Below are positions 44,466-64,000 of a stretch of DNA of 64,000 nt, piece by piece. Numbering within the stretch: the first letter of the stretch is position 1; each line of letters begins with the position of its first letter. The notes below the pieces were generated by a model. That model was not told the origin of the DNA. It ran no database searches and saw only the letters and a list, made by a program, of their open reading frames with translations. Source of the DNA: Phoronis australis. Its lineage: Eukaryota; Phoronida; Phoronidae. Where the stretch lies: the NCBI GenBank assembly GCA_002633005.1, contig NMRA01000338.1, forward strand, positions 49,331 through 113,330, written 5' to 3'. A program made the position numbers and the translations under genes.

Positions 44466-45784
44466 TTTACTAAGCTTACGAGAACTGATTGTTGGTCATC
44501 TGCCTCAGGCCAGGCCCATTAGGTTGCTTGCCACTGTGGTTTAGTTTAACAGAGTCGCCAAGACAGTGAGCCAGCAGGAGTTTTCATGCCATTTATTGTA
44601 GCCCTGAAACTAAACTGCAAGAGAATAACAACGCGATAGCTACACTGCGAAGACAGTTGATGTCATTTAACTCCAACACATGGTTTTAGCAGGGGGGCCG
44701 GGTTGATAGGTTTAAAAGAATTCAAAATGCAACTCTTATCTGATTAAGATTACAATTGCTTGAACAAAAACACTCTTTTAAATCCTGTGATTAAGTGATA
44801 TTTAAGTTGAAGAGCGACTTACTTGGTATTCCGAGATTATAGTCTTTTGTTCGCCACTTCATTTTGAAAAAAGATTTCGTTTAAATGTGTCGGAAAAGGA
44901 ATTTAAAAGTAATATTCTTAATTTTTGTGGGATATCGGCACCGCGGTTAACCAAATTGTTTTATGCGCGTACGGATGCGGGGTTTTCCGGCACAGGCCAA
45001 TTCCCAGACTACTTTCGAATTTTTGTGGAAGTAGGCAAAGAATAAAAGGTTGGGCAAGGAAAGATTAGAAAAGTTGGACATAGAGGTTCATTCAAATGAG
45101 TGTTCAAAATTTAAGATTTTTAGAAACGGTGGTTAATGTGGACTCTGTCAGTGTGGGGTGAATTTCTCCTACCCTTTAATTGAAGGTTTTCTTAGTATTA
45201 AGTTTCGAAGTCATTTTTCTTCGCCTAAAGAAAAATTTTCATGTAGTATGCATAAAAATGTATTAGATAACTTTTTCACGGGACGTGGTTAAGGCCATTG
45301 CCAGTTAGTAAAATGTGGAATTGTGGAATTGCAAGCTTGTCGGTTGTTGACGCGTTCGGGTTGGTGCGTTACACGAGCGATTCCTGAAACAAATGTATGC
45401 ACATTCAAATCGGACACTTAACCCTTTCCATAGGCAGGAATAGTGTTTAGAAACTGGCAGAAGCAGTGGAATCCGTTACAGTAACTGTTTGGTGACATAT
45501 GTGAGGAAGATGACATATATAACGACAATATTGACCCCAGAAAACCCTGTGGATTGAGACACAATGACAGCGCCGCGAGCGGACAGTTTCGGAGGCTCTC
45601 CAAGCTGTTTGGTGGTATGTTCCTATTTGAACTAATTTGTTATAAATGGTGCCTTGGTGTATATCCAACTAACAGGAATGTGCTCAAAAGTCATAGTCAT
45701 TAGCAGTCTGTATGAGTTGCTTCTTTTTTTTTACATTGATTTGGATGATGTTGAAGTAAAAGTTATATAGTGGCCTGCATTCCA
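44466..45784. other. No recognisable feature
   Basis: AT-rich, short frames only. Nothing identified. Confidence 0.45.
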
Positions 45785-47660
45785 ATTCGTTTATCAAAAA
45801 CTAGGCTTTGTCAACCAGTAAAATTATATATTTTCTGAAAGAAAAAAAGATCAGGGAATACAAAAATACGCTTTCAGGAATTTTCGATTAGTATTTTCGT
45901 TTGATTTCTACGACAAATCAACTCGCAAAACGTTAGGTATTTTTGTAAAAATAGAAGTCGCATTAGGTTTTGTTACCTTGCGCAAAATCTAGGCCTGTAT
46001 ATAAAAATTCTAAAAGCGTTTTTGAGATTGATGAATAATATCAAGTTTGGAAAGTTTCAGCGAAATCTACCGCATAGTTTTCGAGAACTCGTGTTCCTTA
46101 TTTCAAATTAAGTCGACTTGCCGAAGCCGAGAAAAAGCCGATAATATGGCGAGACATGAAAATATCAAGGACTTCACTGAGTTAATTACTTGTTGAAAAG
46201 TTGTTTTTGGTCAATATAACCTATACATCCTTTGGTCGTGTTCATTCTTTCAACATTCACGCGCAATGTCGACTTAATTTGCAGAGCGTAATTAACTTAA
46301 TTATCACAAAAACGTTTTGTCAGCCAAGTCGATTCTCGATGCATCGAATCCAACTAGCTCATGCGGGCGGAGTGGGTCAACAATGAGGTTCACTTTTAAG
46401 TAGGCCAACAGTTCATTGTTATACACATCTGGCGCCGGGAGACTGGTAAGAAATTAGCTAGACAGTGACCACCGTCTTTAGCGGACTAGAGACGGTGTAG
46501 CTCCTACAGAAGCTTCATACACCGTAAGCATTTCGGCAGATTATGCCTCACACTGTCTAAAACATCAAAGTCACGTTGTTAAAAATACCTTTTGCGCATA
46601 GAGGGACACCTTAGGACGCCGTCGATATATTCAATTCCTTAAAACTCAACAAATACTTCCGTTATCAAACTTTTTCTTCGAGCAGTCACTCGTTCAGTTC
46701 CCAAAATCGGAAACTCGTCATTTTTAACACTGTGCGTGGCAGGTGGTATGACGTCATATGCCCTGGCGTGCGCAGTGTAAAAACGGCTAGTTACCGATCA
46801 GGGGAACTGAACGAGGGACTGTACTCGAAGAAAAAAATTGATAACGGGAGTATTCTTTCGAGTTGGAATAAATTAAATACATTGGCGGCCGCCTAATGTG
46901 TCCCCCTATGCGCGCGCACTAAAAGAACATTTGTAGCATTTGAATATTTAGTCAGTGTGAAACATACCGTAATTCGAGGAAAAGCTTCCGGTATAAAGTT
47001 CCCATTGGAGCTACAACGTCTCTAATAGGCTAGAGACGGTCGTCACTGTCTAGCATGAAACCAAAGGGATATCACAAATCGAGTCGGTGGTTAAAGCGCG
47101 TCGCGAGCATGAGATCGAAACGGCGAAATCAGTTCAAATTACTTCGATCAGTATCAAATTGAGAAATTTGGGTGAGGATTTATCGCATTTCACAACTGGC
47201 TGTGTTCGAGAACACAAAGTCACAGAGGCGTGAGGCGACTCGGAACATTCGTTCTCGACGATCGTATAGTACGCATGCAGACACACAACTCCCTCAGGAT
47301 CAAAACTACGTTTTGCATTCGTTTTCCCCGGCGTCTTTCTATCCTGTGTACACTTCACTGACACAATACTATGGTGACTCGGTGAATGAAAGAACTGCAG
47401 ATACAGTACTTAGCTGCCCTGTGCCTGTGGCGGGAGATTCGATTTGCGTGACAGCCCAGTAGCCTTTGACTTCTGATAAATAGTAAACAAATTTCCACGC
47501 GGTTGTGTGGTTTCCAAGCTGGTTCTTCTAAATGTTTTTTCTCTACACGGCATATATTTAGTATTTGAATTTCACCAAGAATGAAGAAAAGATATTCTGC
47601 TAGACATGCGTGAAATATTGTAAAAATGGCCAACTTATCTGAATAAGGTTTGACATATCA
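45785..47660 (+). repeat. Dispersed repeat R1, copy A (inverted relative to copy at 52905-54205)
   Basis: Matches 52905-54205 in reverse complement along its length: AAACTAGGC...AATATCAAG near 45790-46170, GACTTGCCGAAGCCGAGAAA near 46112, GGTGGTTAAAGC...GCATGAGATCGAAAC near 47088-47120 and TTTCACCAAGAATGAAGA near 47570. Copy A is longer because of the foldback element at 46458-47053. Both copies keep a similar short minus/plus frame (ICLLFIRSQRLLG here, ICLLFTQGQRLQG there), which may only reflect DNA similarity. The block around 47090-47120 resembles a tRNA-type internal promoter. The family is unrecognised. Confidence 0.7.
46458..47053. mobile_element. Foldback MITE, about 596 bp, inserted in R1 copy A
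   Basis: Ends CTAGACAGTGACCACCGTCT and its inverted form AGACGGTCGTCACTGTCTAG. Inside, a second long inverted pair (about 46600-46700 with 46800-46905; blocks AGTCACTCGTTCAGTTCCC and GGGGAACTGAACGAGGGACT) folds almost the entire element. Copy B of R1 lacks it, giving a near-empty site (gactg...gaaacc near 53460). Non-coding. Confidence 0.75.
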
Positions 47661-48923
47661 GTTTGACTTATGGCATATATATAACTAACAACAAATAGCC
47701 TATAAAATATACCACAGCCTCAGCTTGGAAAAGTCTCAGTTTAGAACCGTACCATTGCAAAATGCCATAAATCTGAGGACAGACTGGCCACACCCTACGT
47801 CCCACATCTAGAAAGCAAATTAACGAGTTATTCAATTCATAGTATAGGCATAAGCGCTGAGTAAAATCCGCCGTGTTACCGACAGGATTGGAATGCCATA
47901 ATTGTATTAGATGTCTGTAAATTGCCTCTGGTCTGCCTTATCGAGTTTAGCAGCTTGTAAACCTCAAATTCTAACCCTTTGGCTTGATCAGACTGAAATC
48001 CTAATGTCCTACATGATGGTATTCGTGATTCTAGACCCAAATCCAGTTGCGTAGCACTATAGCATGTGTTACGGGCCCGCGCTCTCGGCATTTTAAACGC
48101 ACAAATGCCATAAACGTATACATATCTCTACGACTATGGAAGCACTGACCTCGAGTGATGCAAACTTGGAAAGTTTGTATTGGGATCTTGCTATTTTCAA
48201 TATGTGCAGTGTCAAGGAGCCGGACGACCGTAAGCGATGTTCAAAGAACTGTACTGTTGCAATCTGATGCTACCGAAAGCTTAAGCGCGGCCGCACAAAA
48301 ACAGCGGACTGCTTAAAGTGCAGGAACTCTTACTCAAATGTAGAGTTCCAAAGTTTGTGCTGGGTGCCTCAGGTGCGAGAAAGGACCTAATCACGCGCTT
48401 GTTTCAAGTCACGAGGTCAACTGTCACTCCGAAGCCTGAAATCGCACCAAATTTAACCGATAAATAGATAGAGACCAATTTCGTGACGCCAAGCAGTCTA
48501 AATCAAAAATTGGTTTTCGTGGTGAAAGGTGAGTTTACAGTGGCTTTTAATTTTCTATTTTACATGGTGTTTCGCGTGTAGGCACATGCCTAATGTCACA
48601 TATAGGTGCAGCTTTGCCTGCGTTTAATCATAGACATTTTCCTTAAGCCTACTATCTGGACAACAGTTTCTCTACTAAGAATGACACTGAAAGATGGTCT
48701 AGGACAGAAGCAGTCAAATTTTTTTAAGAGCATGATAAGCTAAGCAAAATACGAATTTACCAAAAACACTTGAAACAGTCTCAAATGATAGCTGCAGAGT
48801 TCAGACATGCCATTTATATAATCTTTTTAAAAAGTTTTCGAATTTTTTATGCCCTGGACTATTCTCAAATTAAGCCTCAGGAAAAGGTTCTTTTCAGCAC
48901 GTCCTCAACAGGAAATGACAAGG
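47661..48923. other. No recognisable feature
   Basis: Short motif-free frames only. Nothing was recognised on either strand. Confidence 0.45.
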
Positions 48924-49951
48924 TTAAACAGTTGTACTTGGGAAATCATAATTCACCATTCAACAGGAAGAGGACAAGCTGAAGATCTCTCAGACATAAA
49001 TTTCATTTTTAATCATTCTCTGTGTTAATAGATGAATACCACACATACTGACTTTCAGTCACATTGTTTAGCTCGCTCTAGACCTATAATTAATCTTCCA
49101 AAATATTGTGAATCTTCATCACTTGCTGTTCACCATAGTACAGACATATTTTTTGAGAATGCTTACCCAAGGACAATCCAGGTAGCCTTATGAAAATTTT
49201 TTGGCACAACTAAATAGACGGTAGTTTATTAACGTTTGGGTAATTGTTGAATTATAAACACACGTCAAAGTTTTGATATGTTTTATTTAATACTAACAAC
49301 TTACCTTAGTGGGCCCACTTGAAAATGCAGTCTCCAGCAACATTCACAAAATAACTAAAATCGCAAGCAGCTTCAGCTGCCCTAATACACTGGGGATAAC
49401 AGGCAGGAGAGCAGTGAGACTGCCTAACCTGGCCGAGTATACAGGGTGTCCCAAAATGGCTGGACATGGAGCGCGAAAAACACCATTAGTTCTCAGGAAA
49501 ACAAATCCTTGGTACTCAGACTCCATGAACACTTTTGTGACACCCTGTACAGCAACCTATTGAAAAAGGGCCAGGTGCAACTTAGAGCCAGTGCAGATAT
49601 AGAGCTACAACCATAACTGGCTGCTTCAAGCTGAGCTGACAACAAACGGCAAGACATAGAATGCTGCAAGTGAACGAACTAGCCCCAAGTTCACACAGTT
49701 CTCAAAGTGTTGACGTGAGCTGCCAGCTCAGCTGTCACTCGGGTCAGATGAGCTCGCATCTCTGTCCAGCCCTTACAGGAACAATAGAATGACAATTGGA
49801 TAGTTGACTGGTGAACCCACAAAACATAAACCATCTTAACTAATTTAACCCAGAGTGGTTGAAAAAGGTATCCATGTTACAGACATTATAAACTCCTAAT
49901 AACCTTACTGGTGAAATACAAAATGAGAGAATCTGAAACATATGCGAGTGA
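48924..49951. repeat. Direct duplicate, copy 1 (probable alternative haplotype)
   Basis: Nearly identical to 50009-51029, differing by scattered substitutions and small indels (for example ACATATTTTTTGAG versus ACATTTTTTGAG). It begins at a TTAA which in copy 2 borders a Kolobok terminus. A single N at 49952 follows its end. Confidence 0.85.
49442..49547. mobile_element. 106-bp mariner-type MITE
   Basis: Ends CAGGGTGTCCCAAAA and TTTTGTGACACCCTG flanked by TA on both sides. The short plus-strand frame crossing it is incidental. Confidence 0.75.
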
Positions 49952-49952
49952 N
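49952..49952. other. Single N at the junction of two direct copies
   Basis: One ambiguous base between the end of copy 1 and a Kolobok terminal fragment that abuts copy 2. It reads as a contig join. Confidence 0.8.
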
Positions 49953-50008
49953 TAACCAACCAACCTTATTTTAGCTCAAAATGACATGGAAAAAGGTTGT
50001 CTTCGCCT
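49953..50008 (-). mobile_element. Kolobok right-terminal fragment abutting TTAA
   Basis: Matches the right end of the element at 20471-22054 (TTATTTTAGCTCAAAATGAC through TTCGCCT) and is followed by TTAA at 50009-50012. Only the terminal 56 bp are present, cut by the N. Confidence 0.85.
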
Positions 50009-51029
50009 TTAAACAGTTGTACTTGGGAAATCATAACTCACCATTCAACAGGAAGACAAGCTGAAGATCTCTCAGACATAAATTTCATTTTTAATCATTC
50101 TCTGTGTTAATAGATGAATACCACATACTGACTTTCAGTCACATTGTTTAGCTCGCTCTAGACCTATAATTAATCTTCCAAAATATTATGAATCTTCATC
50201 ACTTGCTGTTCACCATAGTACAGACATTTTTTGAGAATGCTTACCCAAGGACAAGCCAGGTAGCCCTATGGAAATTTTTTGGCACAACTAAATAGACGGT
50301 AGTTTATTAACGTTTGGGTAATTGTTGAATTATAAACACACGTCAAAGTTTTGATATGTTTTATTCAATACTAACAACTTACCTTAGTGGGTCCACTTGA
50401 AAATGCAGTCTCCAGCAACATTCACAAAATAACTAAAATCGCAAGCAGCTTCAGCTGCCCAAATACACTGGGGATAACAGGCAGGAGAGCAGTGAGGCTG
50501 CCTAACCTGGCCGAGTATACAGGGTGTCCCAAAATGGCAGGACATGGAGCGCGAAAAACACCATTAGTTCTCAGGAAAACAAATCCTTGGTACTCAGACT
50601 CCATGAACACTTTTGTGACACCCTGTACAGCAACCTATTGAAAAAGGGCCAGGTGCAACTTAGAGCCAGTGCTGATATAGAGCTACAACCATAACTGGCT
50701 GCTTCAAGCTGAGCTGACAACAAACGGCAAGACATAGAATGCTGCAAGTGAACGAACTAGCCCCAAGTTCACACAGTTCTCAAAGTGTTGACGTGAGCTG
50801 CCAGCTCAGCTGTCACTCGGGTCAGATGAGCTCGCATCTCTGTCCAGCCCTTACAGGAACAATAGAATGACAATTGGATAGTTGACTGGTGAACCCACAA
50901 AACATAAACCATCTTAACTAATTTAACCCAGAGTGGTTGAAAAAGGTATCCATGTTACAGACATTATAAACTCCTAATAACCTTACTGGTGAAATACAAA
51001 ATGAGAGAATCTGAAACATATGCGAGTGA
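50009..51029. repeat. Direct duplicate, copy 2 (probable alternative haplotype)
   Basis: Counterpart of 48924-49951, including the same MITE. It continues into unique sequence (GTGAAAACTGG) at 51030. Confidence 0.85.
50520..50625. mobile_element. 106-bp mariner-type MITE, second copy within the duplicate
   Basis: Same element as at 49442-49547, with the same TA flanks, carried by the duplication. Confidence 0.75.
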
Positions 51030-52688
51030 GTGAAAACTGGTGAAGAGCCCATCTGACTGTGTTCCATGGTGCTGACAGAAAATCCAAATAATCAAAATGC
51101 TCACACAAGAAGCTTGTAAAGCAATCTTTGTGACAAACAACACAAACTTCAAGTCACAAAGATTGCATCGCCAAGAGACTGTATACCAAGACAGTTTAGG
51201 ACACAACTAAGAAATTTTGAGACCACTTGTCATTTAAGACTAAAAACTCAAATGCAGTTTCATTTGGATGGAGGGGGTCAGCGGAGAAAAAACGGAGCTC
51301 GGGTTCTTTGGCCACAGACAAGAGCTGGTACTAGCCAGAGTTACTAATTAAACAACACACTACCCAACGACCACATGACTTTGACATCCATTTTCAAAAG
51401 AACCAGTGGAGCTGGAAATAAAGCCCAACTCCGTCACCAAGCACATGATACAAGGAGACAGTTTTTCAATGCCTTTGAACACGAAACAATGTCTGGGAAC
51501 ATGAGATATGTCAAAGTTCACAGACTATAAAGGACATCCCAAACGTGCACGTCAGACAAGACGATGGAACTACTGCTCCAATCAATGGTTGCATGACAAG
51601 AAATGCGACCAATGACAATCCATTTGAGATTTGTTCACAGTCGCTTCATAGCACCATTCTACCGTTGTGGCATTCAGAAAAAGACTGTACAAGGACTAAG
51701 CTAAACTAAACTGAATATAAAAATAACATTTTGATCTAATACAAAAATAGAATAAAAATCAACAACATAATCCTGAGAACATAACAGTTACAGGCTTTTG
51801 CAGTTTCAAATAAGACTAGATAGATAGACCTATGCACCACCATTACTGCACACCAGTCGCAGATTTCCAAGGACCAAATGACTCCAGCAAAGAGACAAAA
51901 GTAGGCATTTGAATGAACGCCAATTGCAACTTTCGATGGACATAGCGAGCAAACAACAAAACTGAAGTCTACTTGAAATTCCTTCTGGTTTTGCATTTGT
52001 GTATGGCAAATTTCAACACAAACAAGCACAATCTCTATGTTTTACACAGGGTCTGAGAGATACATGATATGGCACCTGCTTGCACTCGAGGCAAAAGTCA
52101 CACCAGCAAATTGAGAACATCACATGAAATACCGCAAAATCCTTTCAGAGATTTCACCTACCCCTTTTCCCAACAAAAACAGTCAATAATGACTGATGAA
52201 GTCAAGGGACCAAAAATACATCTTGGACTCCAGAGACAGGTCCCTCTTAAGTGACATTTTGTTTTGGCACTAAAACATGGTTACAATCCGCAAGATGAAG
52301 TCACACTTCGTCCAAAATGCCTGGTAATACACTGACTGGCAAGATAAGCTTTTGAGCAATGGAAATCCTGAATGTTTTTGAGATTCTCAGCAGAGAATTT
52401 GTGCAACACAGAGCTAGTATATGTAGTATGCACTGAGCCCACAGCCGCTACCTGAGTGTATCCAGTACTCAGGTGCGGTGAGAGTCAATCAAACTACATT
52501 AGGTGGGAAGTCATCCTTTCTGGCACTCGCCTTTGCTGTCTTTCACACAGAAACGATCACTCCGCATCACCTCCTATCCTTTCTTCACCTGTCTTCAAGG
52601 TCTACTCATATACACAGTACATACTAGCCACTGTCACATAAGAACTTCATTTGTACACTCTTGCGATTTTTTGTGTAAACTTTTGAGT
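51030..52688 (-). other. Probable 3' region of vasa
   Basis: Directly downstream of the vasa stop on the minus strand. Only short motif-free frames. AATAAA-type signals occur on the minus strand (for example near 51735-51750), but the true polyadenylation site cannot be chosen. Confidence 0.4.
52445..52478 (-). other. Stem-loop about 210 nt downstream of the vasa stop codon
   Basis: CCGC-T-ACCTGAGT pairs with ACTCAGGTGCGG around a 9-nt loop: 12 pairs with one bulged base. If the vasa 3' UTR runs through here, the RNA would carry this hairpin. Function unknown. Confidence 0.4.
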
Positions 52689-62816
<10,128 letters not shown>

Positions 62817-64000
62817 CTGTGAAATAGGAATATCCACATTAACAGAAACTAAAAATGCAGCTGTAGGGTATAGTTCATGCTTATTACCTGAACAACCATT
62901 TTCTACCTGACGAGATTTCAACTCTAAGAACAGCCATTTTGTGCATCACTCAGGTCCCTAGACAAAAATAGGCACCACGGTGAGTTGACTCATAGTTCCC
63001 ACATTGAAGATGGGCATCAAGATGTGTTCATACACGCACATACTGTTCGCGAAATAATGACGTTCAGCAGCTAAAATCGAAAGTTGAATGTTGGCAGAAG
63101 ATGAAGTAGTGCTCTAAGCTTATAATTGTTAAGCTTTGACATTTCAGACCTAAGCAGAATAACATGATCATATTTTCATAATAGCTCGAAATCTCGGGCC
63201 AAACCTGGCACTCATGCCAAAATATGCTCAAGAGCAATGGCACTTCATTTGCACAGAAGCAGCATACAAAGAGCCATATTTCAAGTTCATTTTACAAACT
63301 TTACATGAACAGGCAAGTGATTTCCAGCTTCAAGGAGTTAAATATACGGACAAGTCATGAGGCTCTGGCAATTTTGTTCCACTTTTTCGCTCAGTGAGGA
63401 AACCCTCACGTGGTTTGTACAGAGACGGTCACTGCCATTGACGAAACTAACATCCCAGCCCATCTCCCCAGATTGTACACCAGGCAGAGCAAGAGCGTAA
63501 TCATTGAAAATCAAATGACATACATGGTGTTAAGGATGCAACAATTCTACTTGAATTCGAATGACAGACTTTTGGGGTATTCGCGTGAACCCTTGTCATA
63601 AGACATGCATTCCTCAGTGCTGTGTTCGAAAAATAAAGCGGTTGAGTTTTCTACGAATGGAATCCTAATGAGAAATTTCATTGGGTGCTTGTTATGTATA
63701 AGCATGTTACTGGCCGATTGGAATTATGCTTTCTTACAGCCAACTGGTCTGTGGTGTGGTTGAAAATTGACCCAGTATAAGTTTTGTAGTTGTCTATAAT
63801 CACCTGATGGCACCTGAAAGGGCCTGGATTAGAATTATGGTTGCAAAGGACTTCCAAAATATTGGCTTTGCACTTGTGGAACTTTGCAGAGTTACACTGT
63901 GGTAGCCATGACGTAACTGTGTTTGTCGGATCTGAATTATCAGTTTCATTTAAGACAAAGAAAAACCGATTTCTGGTCTCAGAAAGTAAGGCTGATGCCA
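62817..64000 (-). other. vasa upstream intron; further 5' exons not found
   Basis: No glycine-rich or zinc-knuckle coding piece with splice sites was found on the minus strand, so the remaining 5' exons probably lie beyond 64000. A 63-codon plus-strand frame at 63410-63601 has no recognised motif. Confidence 0.5.

Noticed and set aside
47088-47125. tRNA gene
   Set aside because: Only loose A-box and B-box resemblance; no cloverleaf could be drawn. Kept as a possible SINE promoter in R1.
49309-50641. Identical 84-codon plus-strand frames in both duplicates as a conserved small gene
   Set aside because: Each frame crosses a 106-bp MITE and its identity is explained by the duplication itself.

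Overview
This window is nuclear DNA from an animal, most likely a marine invertebrate. It holds three recognisable host genes, all on the minus strand. All have animal-type features: GT-AG introns, long introns and intergenic spaces, and a dense, layered transposon fauna. A SoxF transcription factor, a Vasa helicase and a divergent kinase of the 'NDLK' type fit an invertebrate deuterostome (hemichordate- or lancelet-like) or a related marine lineage. The species cannot be fixed from the sequence alone.

Layout. From 0 to 24 kb there is no firm host gene. This part holds a Kolobok-type (THAP, TTAA) relic at 1.3-1.9 kb, minisatellites, an inverted-hairpin/nuclear-receptor-like cluster at 3.1-3.4 kb, and an unusual array of small sequence-varying hairpins at 4.7-4.96 kb. 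It continues with a dead Tx1/L1-like LINE (5.1-6.3 kb), a 3.2-kb TIR element (9.5-12.65 kb), a G-rich-ended repeat family, a 151-bp tandem repeat with CTCF-like motifs (16.8-17.3 kb), a hAT-type MITE (18.35 kb), and a complete but defective Kolobok element (20.47-22.05 kb). The Kolobok element sits inside a larger inverted repeat. From 24.5 to 26.4 kb lies a 622-codon protein kinase. From 29 to 32.7 kb there are hAT and mariner relics and a long foldback element with a MITE in one arm. From 39.2 to 43.3 kb lies a two-exon SoxF gene. From 44 to 52 kb there are repeats, including one copy of a dispersed repeat with a foldback insertion and a 1.03-kb direct duplication. From 52.7 kb to beyond 62.8 kb lies the vasa (DDX4) germline helicase gene. 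Eight exons are visible and its 5' end lies outside the window. Its penultimate exon lies in a 1.7-kb direct duplication.

Assembly. Two of the four single-N positions (49952 and 55868) sit exactly between near-identical direct copies, and one copy carries a transposon end the other lacks. This looks like two haplotypes joined end to end rather than true tandem duplication. It matters for any reading of the duplicated vasa exon.

The three host genes do not form a pathway by sequence. Vasa is a germline RNA helicase, SoxF a developmental transcription factor, and the kinase an orphan.
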